Shown piece by piece: positions 33,422-42,684 of a DNA stretch of 64,000 nt; within the stretch, counting starts at the first letter, position 1, and the number at the start of each line of letters is the position of its first letter. A model generated the notes under the pieces. The model made no database searches. It had not been told where the DNA came from and worked only from the letters and a program-made list of their open reading frames with translations. A program made the translations under genes and the position numbers. The DNA is from JBBRHQ01 sp963738305. Its GTDB lineage: Bacteria > Actinomycetota > Thermoleophilia > Solirubrobacterales > 70-9. The stretch lies in NCBI GenBank assembly GCA_963738305.1, contig CAVTVU010000001.1:744001-808000 (forward strand). The letters run 5' to 3'.

Positions 33422-34539
33422 TCAGGTCGCTTCGCGCAGCATCTGCGCCTCGGGCAGGCGCTTCAGCTTCTTCAGCGTGTTGTTCTCGATCTGGCGGATC
33501 CGCTCGCGGGTGACGCCGAAGGTGCGGCCGACCTCCTCGAGGGTCAGCGGCTCGAGGCCGGAGAGGCCGTAGCGAAGCTCGATCACCTGGCGCTCGCGCT
33601 CGGGCAGGGCGTCGAGCGCCTTGCGGACGCCCTCCTTCTGCAGGTGCTCGCTGGCTTCCTCGAAGGGCTCGGGGACGGCGTCGTCGGCGACGAAGTCGCC
33701 GAGCTCGGACTCGTCCTCGTCGCCGACCGGTTTCTCCAGCGAGACCGGCAGCTGGGCGACGCGGAGGATGTCCCGCACGTCGCGGACCGGCCAGCGCAGC
33801 TCCTCGGCGATCTCCGCCGGCTCGGGCTCGCGGCCGAGCCGCTGGACCAGCTGGCGCTCGACGTGGGCGACCCGGTTCAGCTTCTCGACCATGTGGACGG
33901 GGATGCGGATCGTCCGCGCCTTGTCGGCGATCGCCCGCGTCACCGCCTGGCGGATCCACCAGGTCGCGTAGGTGGAGAACTTGTAGCCGCGGCGGTAGTC
34001 GAACTTCTCGACCGCGCGGATCAGCCCCAGCGAGCCCTCCTGGATCAGGTCGAGGAAGCTCAGCCCGCGGCCCAGATAGCCTTTCGCGATCGAGACGACG
34101 AGGCGCAGGTTGGCCTCGACCATCTGCCGCTTGGCGAGCATGTCGCCGCGCTCGATCCGCTTCGCCAGTTCGACCTCCTGGCTCGCGGTCAGCAGGTCGA
34201 CCTGGCCGATCGAGCGCAGGTAGAGGCGCAGCGAGTCGAGGCTCGGCTCGACCGTCAGGTCGAGCTCGGCCTTCTTCGCCGCCCCGTTGGAGGCGACTCG
34301 CCGGCCTGCTGCTCCTTGTAGGCGCTGACGCCGTCCTCGGCGATCACGTCGACGCCGTGCTCGACCAGGTGGGCGTGCAGGTGGGAGACCTGCTCCTTGG
34401 TGACCTCGACCTCCTCGAGGGTCGCGGCGATCTGCTCGAAGGTCAGGTAGCCGCGCTCGCGGCCCAGCGCGACGAGCCCGCGCAGCTCCTCGGAGTCGGC
34501 GAACGGCTGCTCCTCCGAGTCCTGCTCCAGTCCCTCCAC
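33422..34539 (-). CDS. rpoD: Primary RNA polymerase sigma factor (one frameshift)
   Basis: The housekeeping sigma factor, about 372 residues. Region 1.1-like sequence opens the protein (RERGYLTFEQIAATLEEVEV). After a frame change near 34300 come region 1.2 (LRLYLRSIGQVDLLTASQEV), region 2 (ANLRLVVSIAKGYLGRGLSF, IQEGSLGLIRAVEKFDYRRG, YKFSTYATWWIRQAVTRAIA), region 3 (RTIRIPVHMVEKLNRV) and region 4 (LEEVGRTFGVTRERIRQIEN). It is convergent with the nuclease ORF, 6 bases apart. A second, smaller factor of the same family is at 62.9 kb; this one is the better candidate for the principal factor because of its length and region 1.1. Confidence 0.93.
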
Positions 34540-34753
34540 CGCGTGTCCAACGGCTCGATCTCTGCCTCCCGCGCACTTCTCCCCTCACGCGGAGGCGGCC
34601 CCGATGCTCCGGCCACGGCGAAGTATAGGGGTGGACGAAGCCTCGAAATGGCTTGTTTTGCAGACCAAATGACCCGGCTAATTGCCGACCGAATCGGCCC
34701 ACTTCCGCGCCTACCAGCGCCGCCGCAGCGCCGGTTGCCTACCCTTCAATGCG

Positions 34754-35752
34754 ATGGCCCCGCAGACGTCCACCCTCTCGGCCGGCACCACCGACGTCCA
34801 GGCCTCGGTCCCGGCCACCCAGGTCAGCCTCTCGCGGGTCGGCGTCACCGGGGTCGAGAAGGTGATCCGGGTCAAGGCCGACGGCACCGAGAACCTCTAC
34901 TACGCCGAGTTCGAGTGCTTCGTCGACCTCAACCCCCGGCAGGCCGGCGTCCACATGTCGCGCTTCGAGGAGATCGTCGGCGAGGCGATCGACGAGGTCG
35001 TCCTCGGCGAGGCCTTCCACGCCGAGATGCTCGCCGCCCACATCGCCCAGCGGGTGCGCGAGAGCCAGGGCGGCCTGCGCGCCGAGGTCTCGGTCACCGC
35101 GCGCTACCCGGAGACGGTCCCGACCCCGGCCACGGGCCAGGAGACCCAGGAGATCTACGTCCTCTTCGGCACCGCGGTCGCCTCCGAGCGCGGCACCCGC
35201 ACCCTGACCGGCGTCCAGGCCCAGGGGATGACCGCCTGCCCCTGCGCCCAGGAGATGGTCGCCGGCCTCGCCCGCGAACGGCTCGCCGAGCGGGGCTTCG
35301 ACCCCGAGCAGGTCGAGATCGTCGAGGCCGTCCCGATCGCGACCCACAACCAGCGCGGCATCGGCACCCTCTACGTCGGCTGCCCCGAGGGCGTCGAGCC
35401 GACATCGACGCCCGCGAGCTGCTGCGGATCGTCGAGAGTCGATGAGCTCGGAGATCTACGAGCTGATGAAGCGCCCCGACGAGCTGGCGGTCGTGATGAA
35501 GGCGCACGAGCAGCCGCGCTTCGTCGAGGACTGCGTGCGGGAGATGGTCCGCCAGGTGGTCGAGGGCATCCCGACCTCGACCCCGACGCCTTCGTCATGG
35601 CCCGCCAGGAGAACCTGGAGACGATCCACCGCCACAACGTCGTCGCCGAGCGCTACGGCACGCTCGACGACCTGCGCGAGGAGCTGGCCAGCGGCGAGCA
35701 CCTCGCCCACCACCTGACGATGCGCGAGTGGCTCGAAGCCCCGGCCGCCTGA
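34754..35752 (+). CDS. folE2: GTP cyclohydrolase I, FolE2/MptA type (two compensating frameshifts)
   Basis: Type IB GTP cyclohydrolase, which opens the pterin/folate pathway; about 332 residues. Family segments include ATQVSLSRVGVTGVEKVIRV, YYAEFECFVDLNPRQAGVHM, SRFEEIVGEAIDEVVLGEAF, the metal-site Cys motif GMTACPCAQEM near residue 160, and ATHNQRGIGTLYVG. A short out-of-frame stretch lies between about 35400 and 35575, where another frame reads IYELMKRPDELAVVMKAHEQ. The end is YGTLDDLREELASGEHLAHH. ATG 34754 is favoured because upstream sequence does not resemble the family. The TACPCAQ form recalls archaeal MptA, but I would not separate the two by eye. No metal-responsive site was recognised upstream. 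Confidence 0.88.
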   Translation: MAPQTSTLSAGTTDVQASVPATQVSLSRVGVTGVEKVIRVKADGTENLYYAEFECFVDLNPRQAGVHMSRFEEIVGEAIDEVVLGEAFHAEMLAAHIAQRVRESQGGLRAEVSVTARYPETVPTPATGQETQEIYVLFGTAVASERGTRTLTGVQAQGMTACPCAQEMVAGLARERLAERGFDPEQVEIVEAVPIATHNQRGIGTLYVGCPEGVEPTSTPASCCGSSRVDELGDLRADEAPRRAGGRDEGARAAALRRGLRAGDGPPGGRGHPDLDPDAFVMARQENLETIHRHNVVAERYGTLDDLREELASGEHLAHHLTMREWLEAPAA

Positions 35753-35764
35753 GCCCCGTCGCTC

Positions 35765-36334
35765 CTACCCGGGCTTGGTCTTCGGCGCCGTCCTTGCTTC
35801 CCGCTGGTTCTCGATCCGCCTGCGCAGGCCGAAGAAGTAGTCGGCGCCGCTGATCAGGGTGGCGGCGACGGCGAGGTAGACGAGCACGTCGACCCAGAGC
35901 GGGGCCGGGTCGGAGGCGATCAGGGCGAACACGGCGGCGATCTGCAGGACCGTCTTCACCTTGCCCAGCCAGCTGGCGGAGATCACGATGCCGCGCTCGG
36001 CGGCGATCGCGCGCAGCGCCGTGACCGCGAACTCGCGGGCGATGATCACCATCGCCACCCAGGCTGCGAGCCGGTCGAGCGAGACCAGCGAGACCAGGGC
36101 GGCGATGATCAGCAGCTTGTCGGCGATCGGGTCCATCAGCTTGCCGAAGGTCGTGACCGAGTCGCGCGAGCGGGCGAAGTAGCCGTCGAGGCCGTCGGTC
36201 AGCGCCGCCAGGGCGAAGACGCCGGCGGCCAGCGCGTCGCCGTTCGGCGTCTCCCCGAGCAGCGCGACGACGACGACCGGCACCGCGAGGATGCGCAGCA
36301 GCGTCAGCGCGTTGGGGAGGTTGAGCGGGAACAC
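35765..36334 (-). CDS. pgsA: CDP-diacylglycerol-glycerol-3-phosphate 3-phosphatidyltransferase
   Basis: Makes phosphatidylglycerophosphate from CDP-diacylglycerol, in the membrane. GTG 36334 gives FPLNLPNALTLLRILAVPVV. The CDP-alcohol phosphotransferase signature D-x2-DG-x2-AR-x8-G-x3-D-x3-D is complete across DGLDGYFARSRDSVTTFGKL and MDPIAD. Four to six helices follow, and the protein ends with a basic tail. 189 residues, normal. In the assembly its frame is continuous with the upstream MMPL gene, but a stop just upstream in another frame (36348) and the normal N-terminus argue for two genes. CDP-alcohol enzymes overlap in specificity, so a close relative such as PgsA2 is possible. Confidence 0.87.
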   Translation of the reverse strand: MFPLNLPNALTLLRILAVPVVVVALLGETPNGDALAAGVFALAALTDGLDGYFARSRDSVTTFGKLMDPIADKLLIIAALVSLVSLDRLAAWVAMVIIAREFAVTALRAIAAERGIVISASWLGKVKTVLQIAAVFALIASDPAPLWVDVLVYLAVAATLISGADYFFGLRRRIENQREARTAPKTKPG

Positions 36335-36347
36335 GGGGGTACCCCGT

Positions 36348-38753
36348 TCAGTCACTTCCCGACGCGCCGGCGACCGGCTCGGCGACTTTGCAGCAGCGGC
36401 GTCGCGCTTGGCGAAGTACTCCTCGCCCTCGATGCTGATGTGGGGAAGCCAGCGATCCAGCGCCGGGGGCAGCCACCAGGCGCGCTCGCCGAGCAGGACC
36501 ATCACCGCCGGCACCAGCAGGCAGCGGACCAGGGTCGAGTCGATCGCGATCGCGACCGCCAGGCCGACCCCGAACTCCTTCACGACCGGGTTGCCGTTGA
36601 GGACGAAGCTGGTGAAGACGCAGACCATGATCGCCGCCGCCGAGGTGATCACCCGGCCGGTGTTGGCGAGGCCCTCGATCACCGCCCGCTTGGCGTCGCC
36701 GTTCTCCTTGAAGTGCTCGCGCATCTGGGTCAGCAGGAAGACCTCGTAGTCCATCGAGAGCCCGAAGAGGATCGCGAACATCAGCAGCGGCACGAAGCTG
36801 ACGATCGGGATCGAGTGGTCGAGGCCGATCAGCGAGGCGCCCCAGCCGAGCTGGAAGACGGCGGTGACGACCCCGTAGGCGGCGGCGACCGAGAGCAGGT
36901 TCATCGCCGCCGCCTTGATCGGCACCAGCAGCGAGCGGAAGGCGAGCAGGAGGACGATGAAGCTGAGGCCGACGACGATCGCGATCATCAGCGGCAGCTT
37001 GTCGGCGATCTGGGTGGCGAGGTCGATGTAGCCGGCGGTCTGGCCGCCGACGTAGGGCGTCGGGTCGGTCCCCTTCAGCGCCTTCGGGATCATCGCGTCG
37101 CGCAGGTCTTTGACCAGGTTCGACGGTCTCGTCTGCCCACGGCGCCGAGTTGGAGATGACGGTGAAGACCGCGACGGTCCCCTTCTTGTCGAGGGTCGGT
37201 TCGGAGACGGCCTTGACGTCGGGCGCCTTGGAGATGTCCTTCTGCAGGGTGGTCAGCGCGGGTCGGTCGCCGGGTCCTCGGCCTGCTTGCTCTGCTGGTC
37301 GAGCTTCTGCTGCTGCGAAGCCGTCTCCTGCTTCGCCTGCTGCTCCGCCTCCGACGGGGGCAGGCCGGCCGCCTCTGCCTCGGCGGCGATCTGCTGCTGC
37401 TGCGCGTCGAGCTGCTTCTGCTTCGAGTTGATCTCATCGAGGTTCTTCTGGTCGGCTTGGCCGGGGTCCCGAATTGACGGCGATCAGCAGCGGGCCGTTG
37501 AAGCCCGGGCCGAAGCCCTTGTTGAGCCCGTCGTAGGTCTGGCGCGCGGTGGTCGACTTGGGCAGGGCGCTGATGTCGTTCTGGCCCAGCTCGAGCTGGA
37601 GGATCGGCAGCGCGAGGACGACCAGGATCAGCGCCCGCGACGATCGCCGAGCGCCAGGGCCGGTCGGCGACCCCGCGGGCCCAGCGCCGCCAGCCGTGCG
37701 GCTCCTTGTCGTCGGGGTGGGTCTTGCCGAGCTGGACCCGCAGCGAGTTGATGTGCGGCCCCAGCGCCCCCAGCATCGCCGGCAGCAGGGTCGACGCGGC
37801 CAGACCGCGACGACGACCGCGATCGCCGCGGTGAAGCCGAGCGTGGTGACCAGCGGGATGCCGGCGAAGGCGAGCGAGCAGAGCGCGATCACCACGGTGA
37901 AGCCGGCGAAGACGACGGCGCCGCCCGCGGTCGCGGTGGCCCGGGCGATCGACTCCCGCACCTCCATCCCGTCGCCGAGCTGGAGTTTGTGGCGGGTGAC
38001 GATGAACAGCGCGTAGTCGATCCCGACCCCGAGGCCGATCATCGTCGCCAGGGTCGAGGCGACGCTCGGCACCTCGATCACGTTCTCGAGCAGGCGGATG
38101 ATCGAGAGCGCGCAGGCGAGGCCGAGGACGGCGCAGAAGATCGGCATCACCATCGCCGTCGCCGTGCCGAAGGCGAAGAGCAGGATGATCACCGCCGCGG
38201 TCAGGCCGATCGCCTCGCTGACCTCGGTGGCGGGCTTGGAGAGCTGCTGGCCGACGTAGCCGCCGACCGAGACGTCGAGGCCCGCCTTGCGGCCGGGTCG
38301 CCGGCGTCGAGGACCCGCTGCGCCTGCTCCTCGTCGAGTTCGCCCGGGCCGACGCCGAGGATGACCGGGATGTAGCCGATGCGACCGTCCTTGGTGAGGA
38401 AGTCCGCACCCTGCGCCGAGAGCGGGCTGATCGCGGTGGTCACGATCGGGTCCTTGTTGAGGTTCGCGACCGTGGCCGAGACGGCCTTGCTGTTGGCGGC
38501 TGCGGTCAGCTTGGCGCCGTGCGAGACGATCGCCAGCGGGTTGCTGCCGTAGGCCTGTTCGGGCAGGTTGTCTTCGAGCAGTTCGGTCGCCTTCGGTCGA
38601 GCCGGTGCCGGGCAGCGTGAGGTTGTCGTTGGTCTTGTCCCCCGAGGCCTGGCCGAGCAGGACGAGGGCGACTGCAGCGATCACCCAGACGGCGATCACC
38701 GGCTAGTGGTGCCGCGAGCAGAAGCGCCCGATGGCGTAGAGGGGGCCGGTCAC
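36348..38753 (-). CDS. MMPL family (RND-type) transporter, frameshifted
   Basis: About 800 residues with the two-repeat MMPL layout: an N-terminal helix, an extracytoplasmic loop, a first helix bundle (FGTATAMVMPIFCAVLGLAC, TMIGLGVGIDYALFIVTRHK with the GxxxDY proton-relay motif), a second loop with a Gln-rich coiled coil (KQKQLDAQQQQIAAEAEAA), and a second bundle (SFVPLLMFAILFGLSMDYEV). GTG 38753 gives TGPLYAIGRFCSRHH followed by a TAG where a Trp would fit, then PVIAVWVIAAVALVL. Five or more indels occur near 38600, 38300, 37800, 37640, 37470 and 37115. A stop at 36348 (after GASGSD) fits after one more. Such proteins export lipids or drugs; the substrate is unknown. Confidence 0.85.
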
Positions 38754-38793
38754 GGGATGCCCTCCGCTAATCCCCGGTCACCGCTGCGATGCC

Positions 38794-38973
38794 TCAGGAC
38801 TTGGGCTCGTCCGAGTCCTGGACGGCGGTCGGGTCGGCGCCGCTGACGGTGTCCTTGAAGCCTCGTATCCCCTTGCCGAGGGAACGGCCGACGTCCGGCA
38901 GCCTCTTCGGGCCGAGCACGAGCAGGGCGACGATCAGGACGATCAGCACTTCCATCGGTCCGACGTTGGGCAT
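38794..38973 (-). CDS. tatA: Sec-independent translocase protein TatA/TatE
   Basis: A 59-residue TatA-type protein: one N-terminal helix (PMEVLIVLIVALLVLGPKRL), the FG/LGPKRLPD hinge, an amphipathic helix (VGRSLGKGIRGFKDT) and a short acidic tail. It forms the pore element that exports folded proteins. The upstream ATG at 39009 would add 12 unrelated residues. The two ferritin-like proteins just upstream carry twin-arginine-like N-termini and could be substrates. TatC is not in the window. Confidence 0.92.
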   Translation of the reverse strand: MPNVGPMEVLIVLIVALLVLGPKRLPDVGRSLGKGIRGFKDTVSGADPTAVQDSDEPKS

Positions 38974-39068
38974 CACGATCCGGTCCTTTCGCTGACTGGC
39001 CCAGACCACCGTACCGCGCCTCGGCGCAGGGAGAGGGCGGCTGCGCCCGGTGGCGCACTCCCTGATGT

Positions 39069-39737
39069 TCAGTCCGCCGCCCCGAATCCCTTCATCGCGC
39101 CCGCGGTTCGGGGGGCGGCGAGACCCCCGCCTCGAAGGCCGACCGGGACCGCGGCGGCCGGCCCGGCGCCGAGCGCTTGGCGCAGCACGACGAGGTGCTG
39201 GCCCTCGTTCGAGCAGATCTCGGTGGCGATTCTCAGCAGCGCAGGGGTCTCCAGCTTCCGCTGCGCCTGCCCGTAGGCGGCGACCGCCGTGTTCTCGAGC
39301 TCGATCGCCAGCTCGAGGAAGTCCGTCTGGCTGCGCACGAGCCCAGCCCGCTCACGCTGCGATGCCGCGGGTGGCTCGGGCACGGTGCCACCCAGCTTCG
39401 CGCAGGGCTCGGTCAGCGCCTCGAGGTGGCGACGCTCCTGCTCAGCGAAAAGCCTCGCGATTTCGGCCACCGGGCTTCTCCAGCAATCCGCTGCTCGCAT
39501 CCCGTGGAGTAGGCGAGCACCGCGGCCTGCTCGGCGGCGATCGCGCGTCTCGAGGATCGCCACGTCTTCCCCGCTGCCGGCCGCGGGCTTGGCCTTTACC
39601 GCCAAGCTCACCACGCCGCACCCGAGAACGGCGGCCGCCCCGATCGCCCCGCGGCGAGTGGCGTCGCGCCGGGTTCCCTCCGAAGCGCTGCCAGCTCCCA
39701 GTTGCCCCCCTCCCCCGGAGGCACCGAGGCGGTTCAC
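39069..39737 (-). CDS. Ferritin-like domain protein, second of a pair (frameshifted)
   Basis: About 222 residues. GTG 39737 overlaps the stop of the upstream gene (GTGA). A twin-arginine-like N-terminus (RRDATRRGAIGAAAVLGCGV) precedes a four-helix protein. The first helices are out of frame near 39480-39545, and the later part is clear: LFAEQERRHLEALTEPCAKL, TDFLELAIELENTAVAAYGQ, LRIATEICSNEGQHLVVLRQ. The E...ExxH pattern in both halves is that of ferritin-like di-iron proteins (Ferritin_2/DUF4439 type). It is probably exported. Its role could be iron binding or oxidative protection; no evidence decides. Confidence 0.72.
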   Translation of the reverse strand: MNRLGASGGGGQLGAGSASEGTRRDATRRGAIGAAAVLGCGVVSLAVKAKPAAGSGEDVAILETRDRRRAGRGARLLHGMRAADCWRSPVAEIARLFAEQERRHLEALTEPCAKLGGTVPEPPAASQRERAGLVRSQTDFLELAIELENTAVAAYGQAQRKLETPALLRIATEICSNEGQHLVVLRQALGAGPAAAVPVGLRGGGLAAPRTAGAMKGFGAAD

Positions 39738-40388
39738 CTGTTTGCCCCGGCCGAAAGGCCGGCCCAGGAGAGCGCCGCGGGATCGCCGCTGACGAAGGCG
39801 TCGGGGACCTGGGGCCGCTCCAGCTCGCCCGGAGATCACCGCGAGGTGCTCGGCCTCGACCGAGGCGATCTCCCCGGCGATCGCGCGCAGGTTGCTGGCC
39901 GAGAGCCTCTGGACGGCCGCCAGGTAGGCGGCGATCAGGACGTTCTCGAGGTCGGCGGCGAAGGCGAGGGCCCCGCGCCGGCTGCGCAGCTCTGGGTGGT
40001 CGAGGCGCGACCGGTTCGGCGGCGGCGGACCCACCGCGCTGCTTGATCGCCTTGGTCAGTGCGTCAGCGTGCTCCTGCTCCTGGGCGAGGAAAGCACTCG
40101 AAGGTCGCGTAGCGCCTCTCCGCCGAGCGGCTCCGACGCCCGGCGGTAGGCGGCGATCGCGGTCAGCTCGAGGATGAGCGCGTGGTCGAGGATGGCGATG
40201 TCCCGGTCCCGATTGCCGCCGGTGCGCGCGCCCTCGCCGCCCCCGCAGGCGGCGAAGAAGGCGGCCGAGCCGGCGCCGAGGGCGAGGCCGGCGCCGGTCA
40301 GGAAGCCGCGGCGCGAGAGCGGGTCGCCGATGATCCGGGCGGCATCCTTCCGGATCGGAAAGGTGCGGGAGCGACATGAGCGGATCAT
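39734..40388 (-). CDS. Exported ferritin-like domain protein, first of a pair (frameshifted)
   Basis: About 218 residues. The N-terminus has a twin-arginine signal with a lipobox-like end (SRRGFLTGAGLALGAGSAAF, then FAACGGG). The four-helix body shows DRDIAILDHALILELTAIAA and then, in changed frames, AFLAQEQEHADALTKAIKQR, FAADLENVLIAAYLAAVQRL and GEIASVEAEHLAVISG, with the E...ExxH repeats of ferritin-like folds. Indels are near 40090, 40020 and 39825. The end, SWAGLSAGANR, overlaps the next gene. The start overlaps the divergent udgB start by 13 bases. A shared origin with its neighbour is evident. Confidence 0.72.
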
Positions 40389-41094
40389 CGCCGAGATCAG
40401 AGCCGGAGAGGGCCGGCGGCGCTGGGGGCGCTCGCCGCCGAGGTGCACGGGTGCCGCCGCTGCCCTCGGCTGGTCGAGTGGCGGGAGCGCTGTGCCGCCG
40501 AGCCGCCCCGCCGCTTTGCGGGGCCAGGCCTACTGGGCGAAGCCGCTGGATGGCTTCGGGGATCCCGGTGCGCCCGGTCCTCGTCGTCGGCCTGGCCCCC
40601 GCCGCGCACGGCGGCAACCGCACCGGCCGCTTCTTCACCGGCGACCGCTCCGGCGACTGGCTGTTCGCGGCGATGCACCGCGCCGGCTACGCCAACCAGG
40701 CGCTCTCCGAGCGCCGCGGCGACGGGCTGCGGCTCAGCGGCGCCTACGTCACCGCGGTCAACCGCTGCCCGCCGCCGCAGAACCGCCCGACCACCGCGGA
40801 GCGGGACAACTGCCTGCCCTTCCTCGAGCGCGAGCTGGATCTGCTGCGCGAGGCGAGGGTGATCGTCGCCCTCGGCAGCTTCGCCTGGGACGGCGTCCTG
40901 CGGGCGGTGAGGGCGGGCGGCGGTGAGGTGCCCGAAGCCGAAGCCGCGCTTCGGTCATGGTGCGGAGGCGACGCGCGGGACGGTTCTCGCTGCTCGGCTG
41001 CTACCACCCGAGCCAGCAGAACACCTTCACCGGCAAGCTGACCGAGGCGATGCTGGACGCCGTCTTCGCCCGGGCGCGCGAGCTGGCCGGGTAG
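40376..41094 (+). CDS. udgB: Uracil-DNA glycosylase, family 5 type (frameshifted)
   Basis: About 239 residues. Family 5 glycosylases (UdgB) remove uracil, hypoxanthine and other deaminated bases. The Cys-x2-Cys part of the iron-sulfur site is in GCRRCPRLVEWRERC. The active-site region reads VLVVGLAPAAHGGNRTGRFF and TGDRSGDWLF. After a later frame change comes CYHPSQQNTFTGKLTEAMLD. Middle parts are VTAVNRCPPPQNRPTTAERD. The frame changes near 40530, 40565, 40925 and 40980. The first codon is uncertain (ATG 40376 or GTG 40440). Confidence 0.85.
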
Positions 41095-41106
41095 GGTGGC
41101 GCAGCG

Positions 41107-41500
41107 ATGAAGCCGGCCGCAACCGCACTCGCGATCGCGCTCCTCGCCGCGGCGGCGATCCCCGGCTGCGGCTCGGACGGCGGCGAGACGACGGGCGCAC
41201 CGCAACCGCTGAAGCGCGGCCGGGGACGCGGGTGGTCCGGCCGGAGCGTCGGTCAGGGTCTGCAACTCCGGCGGAACGGAACTGGAGCGAATCAGGGTCA
41301 CCGGACTTTCATGCAGGCAGACGGCCGTCGTCCTCCTCGCCTGGGCGGGCCGCCCGCGTGGTTGCGCTCCCCGGGGCGGAGCATCGCGGTCGTCCTGCTC
41401 GGTGCAGGGTTATCGCTGCCTCTCGGTGCGGACCTCCCAGGGCCTCGCGGTCAACTGCGCCCGGCGCGGTCGCTCGATCTCCTTCATCCGGCGCTCATGA
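41107..41500 (+). CDS. Small exported lipoprotein-like protein (one frameshift)
   Basis: About 130 residues. A lipoprotein signal is visible (MKPAATALAIALLAAAAIPG then C, with SDGGE after it). The frame changes near 41240. The rest, read in the new frame, has paired Cys and strands (RVCNSGGTELERIRVTGLSC, RQTAVVLLAWAGRPRGC, SVQGYRCLSVRTSQGLAVNC, RRGRSISFIRRS) and stops at 41500, overlapping the thioesterase start (ATGA). This pattern of two or three Cys with YxC...G strands occurs in small secreted actinobacterial proteins of unknown role. No enzyme motif. Confidence 0.6.
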
Positions 41501-41991
41501 GCGCAGACGCCCGCCCCGCCTCCGCCTCGGAGTCGCTGCTCGTCAGGTGGATGGGGATCACCGACGCCAACTCGGCCGGCTTCGTTCACGGGGGCATGGT
41601 GATGAAGCTCTGCGACGAGGCGGCGGGGATCGCGGCCCTGCGCCACTGCGGGGTTCGGATCGTCACCGCCGCGATGGACCGGATGACCTTCGTGAACCCC
41701 GTCAACGTCGGCGAGCTCGTCACCTGCCGGGCCAAGGTCAACGCGGCCTGGCGTACCTCTATGGAGGTCGGTGTGCGGGTCGAGGCCGAGAACCCCCGCA
41801 CCGGCGAGACCCGGCCCACCTCGACCGCATACCTGACCATGGTCGCTGTCGACGAGCGGGGAGAGCCGACTCCCGTGCCGGCCCTGCAGGCCGAGTCCCC
41901 GGACGAGGTCCGGCGTCAGAAGGAGGCCGAGCTGCGGCGGGCCAACCGCCTCGCCGAGCGGGAGGAGATCCGCGCCGGCCGGCGCGACTGA
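41497..41991 (+). CDS. Acyl-CoA thioesterase, hotdog fold
   Basis: A complete 164-residue thioesterase of the YciA/BACH class, which hydrolyses acyl-CoA to free acid and CoA. The hotdog signature is clear: WMGITDANSAGFVHGGMVMK, LCDEAAGIAALRHCG, and the second half DRMTFVNPVNVGELVTCRAK. The catalytic-type Asp in the long helix (LCDEAAG) is present. The C-terminal 40 residues are a charged helix (RRQKEAELRRANRLAEREE). ATG 41497 overlaps the upstream stop. Acyl specificity is unknown. Confidence 0.9.
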   Translation: MSADARPASASESLLVRWMGITDANSAGFVHGGMVMKLCDEAAGIAALRHCGVRIVTAAMDRMTFVNPVNVGELVTCRAKVNAAWRTSMEVGVRVEAENPRTGETRPTSTAYLTMVAVDERGEPTPVPALQAESPDEVRRQKEAELRRANRLAEREEIRAGRRD

Positions 41992-42006
41992 TCCGAGTCG
42001 CGGGCG

Positions 42007-42639
42007 TCAGCCGAGGCCGACGCTGCGTGCGATCCGCCGGCTCGGATCGAAGAGGCAGCCGAGCCAGAGGAGCGGAGCCACATGAGGGGCGATCGTCGCC
42101 ACCGGGATCGAGGCGGCGAACACCGCACAGACCCACAGCCCGCCGTTGCGGTTGGCGCGTATCTCGTCGGAACGTCCCTCGGTGGTGAGGCCGGCGCGCA
42201 CCGCGTAGGTCGTCATCATGGCGCTGGTCAGGGTGGCCAGGGAGAGGTTCACCGCGTAGATGATCACCGCCGGCGGCTCTCCCCCGTACTCGCCCAGCAG
42301 CTGGCTGGAGAAGGGGATCGCGACGATCCACATCAGGTAGAGCAGGTTGATCGACAGCAGGCGGCCGTCGAAGGCTCTGACCTCGGTGAAGAAGCGGTGG
42401 TGGATGACCCAGAAGCGGCCGATCACGGCGAAGCTGATCGCGAAGGCCAGGATGTCGCCGTCCTGGCTCTTGATCTCCTGCCACAGCTCGCTGCTCGACG
42501 TCGCCCCGTGCGGCGCCTCGATCTGCAGCACCAGCAGGGTAATCGCGATCGCGAAGACGCCATCGCTGAAAGCGACGATGCGGGAGAACTCGACCTCGTT
42601 CTCCTCGCGACGCAGGGAGGTGGATCGATTGCGCGCCAT
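42007..42639 (-). CDS. TMEM175 family potassium-channel-like membrane protein
   Basis: A complete 210-residue protein of the TMEM175 (DUF1211) family. The signature RIVAFSDGVFAIAITLLVLQ near residue 20 contains the conserved FSDG that lines the pore. Six hydrophobic segments follow, including ILAFAISFAVIGRFWVIHHR and LLYLMWIVAIPFSSQLLGEY. Bacterial members form tetrameric K+ leak channels with a hydrophobic gate instead of a GYG filter. Not obviously in an operon. Confidence 0.9.
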   Translation of the reverse strand: MARNRSTSLRREENEVEFSRIVAFSDGVFAIAITLLVLQIEAPHGATSSSELWQEIKSQDGDILAFAISFAVIGRFWVIHHRFFTEVRAFDGRLLSINLLYLMWIVAIPFSSQLLGEYGGEPPAVIIYAVNLSLATLTSAMMTTYAVRAGLTTEGRSDEIRANRNGGLWVCAVFAASIPVATIAPHVAPLLWLGCLFDPSRRIARSVGLG

Positions 42640-42684
42640 CCCTTGATCTTCGAGGGCGGACGCGACGGAACCGCGGCCCGCCGG

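Noticed and set aside
41107..41991. Single protein joining the lipoprotein signal to the thioesterase
   Set aside because: The shared frame is accidental. The thioesterase has its own ATG at 41497, and the lipoprotein continues in another frame to a TGA at 41500.
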